DNA of 64,000 bases from Perkinsus chesapeaki (Eukaryota; Perkinsozoa; Perkinsida; Perkinsidae): the NCBI GenBank assembly GCA_013115145.1, contig JAAPAO010000053.1:36717-100716 (forward strand), in the 5' to 3' direction. Numbering within the stretch: position 1 is the first letter of the stretch; every line of letters begins with the position of its first letter. Below are positions 1-11,200 of the stretch, one piece after another. Below the pieces are notes generated by a model. It saw only the letters and a list, made by a program, of their open reading frames with translations. It was not told the DNA's origin and did not search any database. Both the position numbers and the translations under genes were made by a program.

Positions 1-1420
1 CCTCAACAGAGACTCTATCGGTCAAGTCGCAATGGATGACAGCGGGCGGTACGGCCCCTTCGCCTTGTCTCTCTGCTAGAACTCTAGAGATGTCATTGCC
101 GGCTTCAACGTCTCGAACCAGGAGGACCTACCGTACGTCTTCCTCCCGACAAGCTTCCAGTCTTACCAGCGACACCTGTGGTTGATAACGGCTGAGTATC
201 TCTGTAACGGCTCGGCCGACCCCCGATGTCGCTCCTGACAAATGAGACCATCCAACCGACCAGGCACGGATCGAGCAAGGATCGAGCTAAGATCGATGGG
301 TTCTTGTAGGGGAAACGTTGCTCCCAATGCAAACGTGCAAGCTCCTCGTCAAGCAGTTGAGTGCGCTGTTCCCGCAGCCGGCGGGAACACCGAGGACTCT
401 TACCCGTAATGGCTATCCGGAACTTCTTATTGGTGTGATTCAACGCAGCACCTCGGCAAAGTCCGACAGCCTTGGTGCAGGCTGTCACAATATTGCTATA
501 TCGTCTAAAGGCCATCGCCCCCGCACCAGTGACAGTCCCCACCAGTGCCCATGCTGCAGCTCCGATCGCCATGCCTAACTGCGACCAACTTCCGAAGATG
601 CCTAACGCAACTAAAGGGGACAGAGAAGAAACTCTAAGTAGCAGCGCAGTTCCTGTGAATGCGAATCACACCAGGCTTCTTCGGCCCCGGGCTGCCGCAA
701 TGCCCATCATCATCTGCGCTGTGGGCACAATTTTGGCAGATTCGACCGATCTCGATCACTCTGGTGCTGCCGACTGTGAGCGAGCCTCCACACTGGGCAC
801 AGGTCTTACAGTCTTTGCATTGCCAACGATCACAGGGCAACTGAAGAAGAAAGGACTTCATAGTAGTAGTAATAGGACACAGGCCTCTAGTTTAGGAGGA
901 CTAACGCCAAGTGAAGTGTGTTTACGGTACGCAGTGCACTACAAGCCTAGCCTTCACCGCAGCGAACATGCTTAATCTTCGGATGTGTTCTATCGTCCAC
1001 ACATGATAATCTACAACGTGACATTTAATGCATTCTATGACCACTTATGTCAACGGAGATACAGTACTAACAATTACATCAATTACAAGTAAATTATTAA
1101 TCAGACGGCCTTCTCCATCTCCCCTACCATGAGGGTCGACGCCTCCTCTTGGCTCATCCCAGCACACTCTGGATGGAACCTCCTATTACAATCAGTACAC
1201 ACCGCCGTTGCCTCCTCATCTGCCATCGAGGAGCCACAGATCACACACGCCTGAGCCGGGACAGCTTTACAGTAACCATTTGAGATGGGACTATTACCGA
1301 GCATTCTTGGCACTTCCAATGAGATCCTTCTGAATACCTCCTCACCAACCGGACGTCCAGCGGGGGGTCGCAGCAGAATGCATGACAGTGGCGACCACAG
1401 GCAGTGCAGTGGAGCATGTA
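1..1420 (-). CDS. Tandem PHD-like zinc fingers followed by a membrane-anchored short-chain dehydrogenase/reductase; 3' end outside window
   Basis: Minus-strand exons read about 1420-1345, 1300-1128, 840-672, 610-404, 234-167 and 127-1. The first exons give PHD-type metal ligands (CTACGRHCHAFCCDPPL;  CVICG, CTDC, HPEC, then WQCKDCKTCAQC). Exon 610-404 encodes a hydrophobic helix (AIGAAAWALVGTVTGAGAM). It ends in FRIAITG, and the next exon completes the Rossmann motif TGATSGVGRA; the last gives VLLVRDVEAG and CDLTDR, as in SDR enzymes that use NAD(P)H. Introns 671-611 (61 bp) and 166-128 (39 bp) keep phase. The GT at 671 and AG at 611 join the finger exon in frame to the SDR exon, so one fused gene is possible. 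Equally, the SDR may start at an ATG near 572 and the finger gene may end separately. The beginning of the finger gene is not resolved, and the catalytic YxxxK lies off the window. Confidence 0.6.
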
Positions 1421-2714
1421 CTGAAAAACTTGGAGTACGGAGATCGGTGAGGTGCTAGTAGAGACCCATCTGATATTAATCTTTAACTCCGAGGAAATTT
1501 TCCTGCCACGTTTTGCTGTTCCAACCTATGCCTAATGTGAATGACTTTGACGAGGACCTGCTGGCGTCGGTATCAAAGTGGTTCCATATATGAACCGATG
1601 CCGTTCTAGTTGGGAGAGACGATATGAAGGTTGCTTTGTTGGGTCGACTGTGGTGCCTTATCCTATTCCCACGGTGATAGCTTTTGTTATTGCTATTTAT
1701 TATGTTCAATTCCCTCAACAAAGTCAAACCCTGTCTAAGTTGACAAACCTAAGCTCGTATGTAATAGTAAGATGTAGAAGCAAGGATGTCTACGCAAAGT
1801 CCAATGTAATTTCACCACATAACGAGCACTGGTAGCTCTACCTCCTGCTGATGTGAATGCAAACAGGTGCTCCACGCACACCGGTACGCAGGCTCGGAGG
1901 AGCTATCGGTAGGCTCCGAGGAAGGGGTCGCTGCTGAAGCATGATCAGAGGAAAAGACGGTATGAAGTTGCCGGCCTACTGCTTCGCCGGACAAGGTGCT
2001 TGTGGAGCTCCTCAGTAGGGCTCGAAGGCGTCGCTACTCTGCAAAAGGGACATTCTCGACCACATTGCCAAGTGATTACCGGCGGGCCTTGCGCCTATGT
2101 AATGATCCAAGCTTGTGTACGTCAGCTGAGGTAAGGGAACTGTCGTCGGGGGTAGACATAATAAACTGCATAATAGTGAGGATAATATTATATACAGGGA
2201 CTGCTAGGGATCCGTCCATCTTCTTGGCAGATGATCTATCTAGTGGAAAAAGCCGAATATTCTGAGCTCCTCGATGCCATACAGTCTACAATAAGCGTAT
2301 AATGAGAATTATTTTCTTTATAGTGCGACGGTTGCCACTACAGTGATGTGGCTGCGGGCAGCTTAGTCTAGTGCGGGTTAAGGTAGATGTATGGTACAGC
2401 ACCAGACAGATAGAGGGAAAGTATCGTACTACCAGTCACACAGAGCCGATCAAGCGAATGGTGGCCTATGCAGATTCAAGCGGGGAGGAAATACGCAGAC
2501 GCTTCAGTGCAGTCCAGTAAAAGGATTAGCCCCTCAAGCTCGCAGGTAGCACAACGGCCTTGGGAAGTGAAATACGGTCCCGCAACTCAGCTAGCAGCAC
2601 CGCACCGAACATGAGCAGGTTAGATTGAGTCTTGGAAATAGAGGTAATAAGGTGATTACTCTACGATGAGTACTTATAGCGTACATGCTGACCGAATTGG
2701 TATGCATAAAGTGC
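1421..2714. other. No recognisable gene
   Basis: Only short unrelated frames occur. One minus-strand frame near 1476-1560 (ends NSKTWQENFLGVKD) could be an upstream exon of the zinc-finger gene, but I see no supporting homology. Nothing else is evident before the minisatellite. Confidence 0.4.
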
Positions 2715-3078
2715 TGCTCCATTGGCAATAAAGGATCGGGCCACCCCTGGCAGCAGTCCCCTATACAGCGTGATGCTCCATTGGCAATAAAGGATCGGGC
2801 CACCCCTGGCAGCAGTCCCCTATACAGCGTGATGCTCCATTGGCAATNNNNNNNNNNNNNNNNNNNNNNNNNNNNNNNNNNNNNNNNNNNNNNNNNNNNN
2901 NNNNNNNNNNNNNNNNNNNNNNNNNNNNNNNNNNNNNNNNNNNNCCCCTATACAGCGTGATGCTCCATTGGCAATAAAGGATCGGGCCACCCCTGGCAGC
3001 AGTCCCCTATACAGCGTGCTGCTCCATTGGCAATAAAGGATCGGGCCACCCCTGGCAGCAGTCCCCTATACAGCGTGC
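2715..3078. repeat. 59-bp minisatellite, at least five copies, containing an assembly gap
   Basis: Near-identical units begin with TGCTCCATTGGCAATAAAGG at 2715, 2774, 2833, 2961 and 3020. Copies differ at the unit junction (GTGA versus GTGC). The unit length is not a multiple of three, so the array is not coding. N bases fill 2848-2944. The units after the gap are 10 bp out of register with those before it, so the gap length is an estimate and the true copy number is unknown. Confidence 0.95.
2848..2944. other. Assembly gap (97 N)
   Basis: A run of N inside the 59-bp repeat array. It is expected where a tandem array could not be assembled. Confidence 0.99.
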
Positions 3079-3396
3079 CTGAAAAGGAGGAGCGGTTTGA
3101 TACTGAGGGGAAATAGACGAATGATATCGAATAACAGCGGTCATTTCAAGTGACCAATAAAGTGGAGCCGTGATGGTTTTGAATAGCCTTGTGACCGAAT
3201 CCAAGGAAACGTCCAAGGAATATAATAAGCTGGATAACATCGATACTTAAGGGCAACCAGAAGCGGGGCGAAGAAGTCCATTACGAGGACCAGTCTCCGA
3301 AGAACACTATAAGAGCATGTACTTAACGAATTTACCGATGTCACTGAATATAGGCAATTGAGTTGAACTAATTCAGACAAGCAAAGCCCGAGCCTT

Positions 3397-4260
3397 TCAC
3401 TTGGGGCCCATACCTCCAATATTACCATTCCTAGCACACTGCCACAGTAACGTCGCCATTCCTGCGGTTTGCCGGTGTCCCGCTTGAATCTGTGACTTCA
3501 CCACATCCAATGGCCACACTATACACCATGCCAACGTAGCGGCAATGCCTCCCTTGAGGAACGGATGGGCCCCGAAGAACTCTGGACTCTTAGCTTGGAA
3601 AGCCTCAGCTATGACAAAAAAGTTCCCCAACAGAAGTACGTTACGCGCCGTAGTGGCCGAGAACCCTAACGTGAGCTCACGAGCGCTGTAGGAGGAACCA
3701 AGCTGCCGTCGGGTCTTCATCAACTCCAAAGGAGCCTCTACGACAGCCCGGGACAGGCCAGAGGCGAGCCCACCGACCAACACCCGAGGCTCCAGGAATC
3801 CCCCCAGCTTGGTGTGCTCGAACCAAGTATCCTTGAGGCTGGCGAATACCACACCGTAGGATGCAAATTGCAATGACCGAAACATCAGACTGCCGATGAA
3901 TGGTGGAAGGAAGCCTCTGTAGAGGCCATGGACGCCATGGTCCAGAATAGTGGTGCGGAAAGTCCTGAGCATACCGGCGCTCTGGAACTGAGGCTGGGCT
4001 TGCATTTTAGTTTTAATGGTGTCCAGCGGATGCCCCATTATAACACTAGTACCTCCGTAGAGCACTCCACAGCCCAGAGACCACATACCTTCTCGGAAGG
4101 CTGATCCAGAGCCTACTAGTCGCCCAACCTCGGACATTTGAAAAGCAGACCGAATAGACGACTGGGAGCTGCTTATTGCTCCACCGAAAAAGGATGTAGC
4201 ATTACCGCTTAGATTGATAAGGGCGAGATTCCAAAGCACCTTTGTATATTCTATATTCAT
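3397..4260 (-). CDS. Mitochondrial carrier (SLC25) family protein
   Basis: It transports a metabolite across the inner mitochondrial membrane; the substrate cannot be assigned. Three signature repeats are visible: GHPLDTIKTKMQ, EAPLELMKTRRQ and VWPLDVVKSQIQ, each P-x-[DE]-x-x-[KR] at the end of an odd-numbered helix. They are followed by GLYRGFLPPFIGS-type segments after repeat 1. The first in-frame ATG is at 4260; a longer frame to 4299 begins with GTG. The reading ends soon after the third motif (WQCARNGNIGGMGPK), short of the usual last helix. The true C-terminus probably lies in a further exon at about 3240-3380, after a GT donor near 3420, which I could not join convincingly. Length is otherwise normal for the family (about 300 residues). 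Confidence 0.88.
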   Translation of the reverse strand: MNIEYTKVLWNLALINLSGNATSFFGGAISSSQSSIRSAFQMSEVGRLVGSGSAFREGMWSLGCGVLYGGTSVIMGHPLDTIKTKMQAQPQFQSAGMLRTFRTTILDHGVHGLYRGFLPPFIGSLMFRSLQFASYGVVFASLKDTWFEHTKLGGFLEPRVLVGGLASGLSRAVVEAPLELMKTRRQLGSSYSARELTLGFSATTARNVLLLGNFFVIAEAFQAKSPEFFGAHPFLKGGIAATLAWCIVWPLDVVKSQIQAGHRQTAGMATLLWQCARNGNIGGMGPK

Positions 4261-4517
4261 AGGAGTCCACAACCACCCTTCTGCCACAAAGGCATTCACT
4301 ACTACTTTAAACTCAGGGACTTAAGAGAATCAGAGAAGCATTAGTAAATGATAAGGTATTCACTTTTGTTGTTGTATTAAGTGACTCTAAACAGAGGTAT
4401 ATTACTATGGCTTTTTAAACGGCCAGAACCGCTCCAGCTCTTTACATGTACTTTAACAAGAAGAATAACTGATAGGAACAGTGTGCATCTGGGAATAGAG
4501 CTACTCGTTATTATTAC

Positions 4518-7500
4518 CATCATAGCTGCAGGTTGGCCAGTGAAACAGAATGTTATCCAGAAAAGGCAGTTGCCGAAATTCGGCCTGTCCTTGATGAACT
4601 TCTTCTCAGTTAGGGACATGAGAGGGACCTGCATAATATCCATTAGTCAGAGTCGCTACCACTACTACAAATACTATTATTATTCACTACTTAGTAAGCC
4701 CGAAATTGAACACTATTAACTAGCCTCAGGAGCTATGAATATCTATGTACGGAGGTATGTGCAAGGGTTTCACAGCGAACAACAGTTGAATAGTCCAAGC
4801 TTTTTGATTATACGTGAAAACCCATAACAGTGCTATAATCCCACAAGGACCATGAAAGTATAAAATAACGAAATATATATAAACTGAAGTATGCTGTAGA
4901 TCACGCTCCCCTGTGCAAGGTGGGGAAGACAGCAACTTGCCTGTGCTATGAACATCTGAGTGACAAGTGTGTAGAAGGGCAGGCCAAATGGTATCATAGA
5001 TACGTATTCGTGAAGTACGCCAGAGAACACCTAAATGGCCGCAAGATGTCATTGATCGAGCAGGAGATCCGAGCCTACGAAACAGAGCATTCCGGCAGCG
5101 TCTTGAGACAGTCCGAGTCTTCTCATGGGAACGTACATGTGACGCAGTATAAAGTAGTGGACCTGGAAATGAGTTGTAAGGAATCTTAACTTGAAGCTTG
5201 TTTTTGGCTCACAGGAAGATTCCATTTCTGCCAGTATTCTCTAAAGCTGACAGAGTTCCACCAATCAAGATAGAACTCGCGGTCACCGAATCTGGTGATC
5301 TCAGCCAGTATATCTGAAGGGGCAAGAGCTTTCGCATAGATCCAGCAAATGGCAGCAGTGCGAACTAGCCAGGTGTTGCTTATTCGGCCCTATATTCTTC
5401 TACAAGGCATGGGGAGCCCAGGACAAATAATATAATTATGGTCATAAATAACTATCAAATATATGTAATCATTGGATAATAATATAGCGATGTTAAAACA
5501 GTAGCGCAAGGTGAACGATTTTGGCTCATAGAGATACCATATGGGGACAGGCGACACAACTTACTCATCCACACGTGGAACAACGTGAAGAACATTAACA
5601 GCCAGCAATAGAGGTTAGGAACCGCGAGCTTGAGCACACGTTCGGCAATAATCCTGACAAACAGCAGCATCACCAATATAGACAGCTTCAGTGGAGACTA
5701 TTTATTATTATTATTACAATGTACTCTGGTACCAGCTCTTAGACTCATTTAGCATTATACGTGCATTAACCAGGATCGGCAACATATACCTGAATGGAGG
5801 TAGAGGAGTTGACATTGCATAGGATAGCACTAGAAGAAGAAGGCACCGCCACTGTCTTGGATGATTTGGAACCATCCGCAGCTGTGAATACCTATCCGGG
5901 TTTTTCGAAAACCCGAAACCCGAATCGAGTCATCAGTGGAAGTATGTAAATAGAGCTACGTGACTAGTACAAATAATCCCTATAGCGAGCACTAAACAAC
6001 CACACCACTTTGACGCTCGGAACTGCTACGGCAGCGGTATGATATATATAATAGAAAGGTGAGCTGAGAAGTGACCATGTAGTTTGTTGGATGCTACTTA
6101 CTGTTGAACAAGAATAAGCTGTAGAGCCATGCAGAAGAGCAACAATGCTGTGTACTTGGCCAGTCTCACCCACTAAAGAGGAAAACAGCAATAAATAGAG
6201 GATTAATAGGCGGCACTTACGTTACGAGCAGGATAACGGGGATACCACAACTGATAGCACAGAGTAGGATAAGCTATGAACATGTACCTGGCGAGAGATG
6301 GAAGGCTTCCACATTACAACAACAAGAAGAAAAATACAGAGGAAAGGCTTCCTATAGTCTGATATAAAACAGCGGAGCGTAGCGATCCTTTTCTAGTTAC
6401 GCTGTAAATTATTTCTCTCAAAAATACTTGCAATCATTCTTGACTATTGCTGAATCCCTATGAAACTTACATATCTTTCAACGACAGGCATTTAGGATAC
6501 TTCCTGGCAACTTCGAGAGTCTCCTTCTCCTCGGCCAAGAGCATCTGAACAAAGCCGTTAGAAACTTACCAAAGATACCATCAAGCATCCTACCTCCAAT
6601 TTGCCTTCCTTAACGGACCAGTAAAGGTCATGGCAGACGTGCCAGTAACTAGCGAACGATGCTTATCGGAAATTTTAGACATACGAAAGCTCACCTGACG
6701 ATCTTCATAGCGTACGTGACAGAGCAGCACAGGAGTCCACATGCTAGCAGACCATTTGGATATGTCGCTGAGACATGACCCAATATAGATAGACAAGATG
6801 CCCTATATTACTTTCGATAGTGTAAAGTGGTCCAAGTAGAACGAGAAGAAGCACGCATGTTTGAAGGGTATTCGCGAGCTTACGGTCCTTTTGTTTCGGT
6901 GCTATGTACCTAAAAGAGAAACCGTACAGATGAAAGTGACATGGCATACGGGGGTGCTAGAGTGTATAGCAGACCACATGCCCATTAAGCTGAATCCTAA
7001 CGGAATGACATGTCTGACACCTATAGCTGTGAGCAACTACTGCTAATACACATAAGAATACGTACTACTACACATTGATATATAATGGACTACATAAGAA
7101 GGTATATAAGGGTACATAAAAATATAAATTAAACATATTAATATATACGGCAAGATACCACCAACTGCTACCACTCCTTTATATTACCTCTCTATAATAT
7201 AACTCAGAGCTGGACAACATAGCACTAATGCTAGAGTATATAGTAGTGGAAGATGATGACGGAGGTTGTTTATGGAAAGATACTCCCAAGGTCGTAATAG
7301 TATACCGTACTTTATAAGATTCTCCAATACAAGACGGAGATTAAGTGCCTAGAGAAGGCTCTACAATCCTAGCCATTATGCAAGGCACTTACCACTAATA
7401 ACAAGCACATAAGGTTAACAATACCGCGGTAGTTGGTGTTCTTGGCGCTCATACCGAGAAGGGGTGGCTACACCAACAATTGTCGCTTCAATGAGGCGAG

Positions 7501-7928
7501 AGCGGTATAAACTTACGCAGCATTTCCTATTGACAACACGCCCTAACGGATGGGATCGTCTGAGCCTACGAAGCTCCTTCTCTCGCTTAGCGGCCTCGTC
7601 AGCATCAGCGGTGGTAGAGGCGGCCTCTTTAGGCTTCTCCTCCTTAGTCTGTGACGCCTAAACAGTGTAACTTCACCAAGCCGCTGGGATGCTGCCAACC
7701 TACCTGTGTTGGTATCTTTTCAGCATCGCTTTGATAAATGCTGCTGACTTGGTTGAATGTACCGGCCTTTTCGACCTCTATCCGCTTTAGTTTCTTCTTG
7801 GAATCCTCACCAAGCTCTACGGGTTTAGAACCTGAGCTTAGATACGCCCTCACCAGCACGACGCCCCTACCTTCTTTATTAGACATGCCTTTGAGAGTAT
7901 CCGCAGCTGTAGAGAAAAAACTACTCAT
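4518..7928 (-). CDS. DGAT1: Diacylglycerol O-acyltransferase 1 (DGAT1, MBOAT family)
   Basis: An ER membrane enzyme that esterifies diacylglycerol with acyl-CoA to triacylglycerol. Many small exons join in phase: 7928-7704 (acidic/basic N-terminus), 7657-7517 ([12 protein letters not shown]), 7467-7393 ([16 protein letters not shown]), then [19 protein letters not shown] near 7340-7270. Later come [60 protein letters not shown] and [16 protein letters not shown]. Exon 5653-5565 has [20 protein letters not shown]. Exon 5313-5213 has the diagnostic [13 protein letters not shown] and YWQKWNLP. Exon 5162-5079 continues [17 protein letters not shown]. Exon 5030-4941 has [13 protein letters not shown] with the catalytic His. 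Exon 4628-4518 has [19 protein letters not shown]. The last few residues, after about 4517, were not found. The intron 4940-4629 starts with GC rather than GT. The family match is very strong, and the order of all conserved blocks is intact. Confidence 0.95.
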
Positions 7929-8201
7929 ACGAAATAAAGCTGACACCTCTAGCTATTGAATACTGCTCATCACTTTAAGTACATCCCTACACTAGCGTGG
8001 CTAAGCTACTTGGAAGAGAGCAGAGAATGCGCTGGGGCGCGCGGTCACCGATATCGATTATACGGGCGCGCGCTTTTTCAAATATGCGATCGGCGCAGGA
8101 TCGTCGGCGTTGACGGAAAGACTGCTTTTGAAGTGGCGTTTGTACATTGTACTTTTCAGCTATTACTACTTTGAAATCTGTCTGCACTACGACTCTTCCA
8201 T
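7929..8201. promoter_or_regulatory. Divergent intergenic region between DGAT1 and the coiled-coil gene
   Basis: About 270 bp separate the start codons of two genes transcribed away from each other, so it should hold both promoters. It contains a GC-rich patch (8031-8110, with repeated GCGCGC) in otherwise mixed sequence. I see no TATA-like or other named element that I would defend. Confidence 0.4.
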
Positions 8202-11200
8202 ATGGCCGTATTGTACACTACTCTTACAATTACACTGTAAGGCCCTAATAGGCACTTGTAGAGCTCATCTTTGCTTCGGGAAATTGCCCTACGACCGTCG
8301 GTTCCCTTTTCAGGTCTTTGTCATCAACCTGGGCTATAGTGGCCCCGCAGCCTGCACTGACTACTAAGGTCATACCGCAGAGTAAGCTGACGAACTCACT
8401 GAAGATTATTTTTACGGGTTTTCCATCAGATGTGACCACTTCCCTCATCCAAGCCCTTGAGAACGCTGAGAGCAATCTCAACGACATCGAGAACGATAAA
8501 AGGTGGTCTAGCTGCCAGGCGAACCAGAAGGATTGGGACTGTCAAAAAGTTCGGTAAGAACTCATCCCCATAGACGTCGCAGCAAGGGCATCTCGTTCAG
8601 ATGGGACGCTCTGAAGGTCCTCGAAAAGGACCAAGTAGAAGTGGCCATTCTCATTCAAAAAGCCTTTGATATCAACCTAGCCGTTACCAAGGGCATCAAC
8701 GGCCGTCAGAAGGACATTGATGAGCTCAAGGACGCTTTAAGTACGTCGGCACCCTTCTAATGGTCGCAGGGGCCATGTCGCGTTTCATCGTTCAGATGGC
8801 CCCGACGGTCTCGTACAGAGAGCCAAGACCATTGCCGATGGTATCCTCCACACTAAGGTGAGTTCCTCAAGAGCTCCTCTTGCCTACGTTATCGCTTTGC
8901 TATCAGTCTACCATACACGACCAGGCCGAGGCTATTAGCACCCAAGTCAAGAACTTAGCTGATCAGTTGAAGGTGGAGGTTACAATGATTCAAGAGGTGG
9001 GACGATGAGGGCAACAGTGAAAGAGTAACTCTTTACCTTTCAGCACGTCGAGACCAAGCTCCATAATCTCAACGCAGCTAGTGCGAAGCTCATGAACGAT
9101 CAGATGGGCCTCGAGGTGAGCCCTCCCTCTAGGGTGTCCCTGTTACTGTTTGTGTGCAGATGAAAGCCCTGCAAACTAGCGCTGAAACTGTGAACGCTGA
9201 GGAGGCCAGTATTGCCCAACAGGCAACTCAGAATGCTAACCAGACCAACGCTGAGATCGAGCAGACTCGTGGAGAGGTCTCTGAGTTCTCCGCCAGTGTG
9301 AGGGACGAGTTCGACCAACTTGCACAGAGCCTCGATGAGGAGGAAGATACGATCAAAGCTGAGGACCAAGAGAGCAAACAGAAAGACCGCGAAATGAAGA
9401 GCGCTTGGAAGGCCGAGCTTCAGACCAGCGTCAACGAGGGCTTCAAGAAGGCCCAACATTCCTTGGATGGCGCGCAGAAGCAGCTTGATGAGAAACTGTC
9501 CTCCATGACCAAGGAGCTTGAACATCATAGAGAGCAAAGTGTGGCCGCCACTGAGAACGAACAGAAGGCGACTAATGAGGAGCTGAAAAACGACCTTAAG
9601 AGCATCAACTCGAAGATTGAGAGGCTTGCTGAACAAAGCATGGGCGATGTCAGTGCCTTGGAGAAGAAGAATAACGCTACTCTTGAGAGCATCAAGAGCA
9701 CTCAAGAGAGGACACTAAAGGATGTACAGCGGACTACTGATGACAATGCCGCTGGTGTCAACGCCCTCGATGAGGAGGCCCGAGTGGTCAGAGCTGAGTC
9801 TGAGGCCGAGCTAGATGAGGCTAGAAATAGCAACACCCAGGGCTTCAGGGAGCTACAAAACAGCGCCGCCAGCGCACAACGAGCTTTGACTAAAGATGCT
9901 AGTGCCCAGTTTGAGAAGGCCAACCAGGAGATCGCTGCCCAGGGAGCCGAAGCTAAGCAGAAGGGAATGCAGGACTCGAAAGAGCTTGAATCTGAGATCA
10001 ATAGTCTGAAGGTCTATACAGCTAAGGGAGGCAAGAAGAACGCTGAGGGCCTTGGTGATGCCATCAGCGAAGTTGATCACATGAAGAAGCTTCTCACTGG
10101 AATGATCAAGTCCGGTGGTGATTCTAACGACCAGCGGAGGCAGATGGTCGAGGCTATGTTCGACGGTGAGCTGAAGGACACTGAAGAGACCAGCAGGGAG
10201 ATGTCCAGAAGCGCTGCGGCTCGAGATCATGCACTCAGCCGTTCTCTCTCGAAGGAGATGGGCACTGCTAATAAGGAGCTCCATGATGAGATGCGGAGGA
10301 CAAGAGACGAGCAAGAAGGCGCAGTGTAAATCAATACCGCCATGCGTTTTAGCGAGGTTATTTATTTTCAGCGGAAAGCTCCAACAGCGTCAGATCACAA
10401 ACAGCCAGAAGTCTCAAGGAGACATGAGAAGGCTTGGCTTCGCTGTAGAGGAAATTGAAGGAGGAGTTGAGGAACAGAAAGATGCTGGTGATGTAAGTGA
10501 ACGCTATGAACAACAACGCTTGATACAGTTATTGATACGAATCACCTCTTAGCAACTGGCCCAGTGGATCAATAAGGTCGAGGCATCCGCGGAGGACTCA
10601 ATGAAGCAGCTTGGCACCCAGATCGACTCATCCAAGGCCTTGGAGAAGAGCGAGATTGGTGAGCCCTTGGAGACTACGCTTGACATAACTGGCAGAATCT
10701 TATTTGGATCAGATAACGTTCGTGATAAGATGGCAGCTGATTATGCATCCTTAACTGATGGAGAGAAGGCAGCCATTGACAGCAGAAAACAGAAGATCCT
10801 ATCCGCCTTCACCGGGGACCTGTCGGACGCCCAGGCGAAGACGCATGTGAGTTCTCACGCTTGAAGGTTCGGAGTGAATATCTTCGGCCTGATTACAGGA
10901 CACCATGAACCGACTCCAAAGCGACGCCGATAGGCAGAAGCAGCTCCTCGCCAACGACCGTCTTGATGTCGACAAGCTCCTCAAGGAGACCCAAGAGTTG
11001 TCGGCTACAGTAAGGAAAGAGCGCTTTGTATGGATTCATCGTCGAATTCGCTTCTTAGGGCAACGCGGAGTTCGAGCAGTTGGAGGCAGCTCTTAGCCAG
11101 AAGACAGATGATGCCAACATCGAGCGTCAACAGAAGCTCGCTGGTGTGAAGGATAATGTCAACAAGGAGCTCAACGAGCTTGAAGGAAGGCTCTCTGGGG

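Noticed and set aside
2715-3078. Repeat array considered as CRISPR
   Set aside because: The units are head-to-tail without unique spacers, in an intron-bearing eukaryotic sequence; it is a minisatellite.
8554-8820. Apparent 29-bp introns and a frameshift in exons 2-4 of the coiled-coil gene
   Set aside because: Using the next AG downstream (CGTTCAG in both cases) gives introns of 47 and 55 bp with uninterrupted frame (KVRWDALKVL; DALNGPDGLVQRAK).
9100-10314. Long antisense frames (201, 153 and 99 codons) opposite the coiled-coil gene
   Set aside because: They are Leu/Ser-rich mirror images of Glu/Lys/Gln/Ala codons. The sense strand has consistent exons and splice sites.
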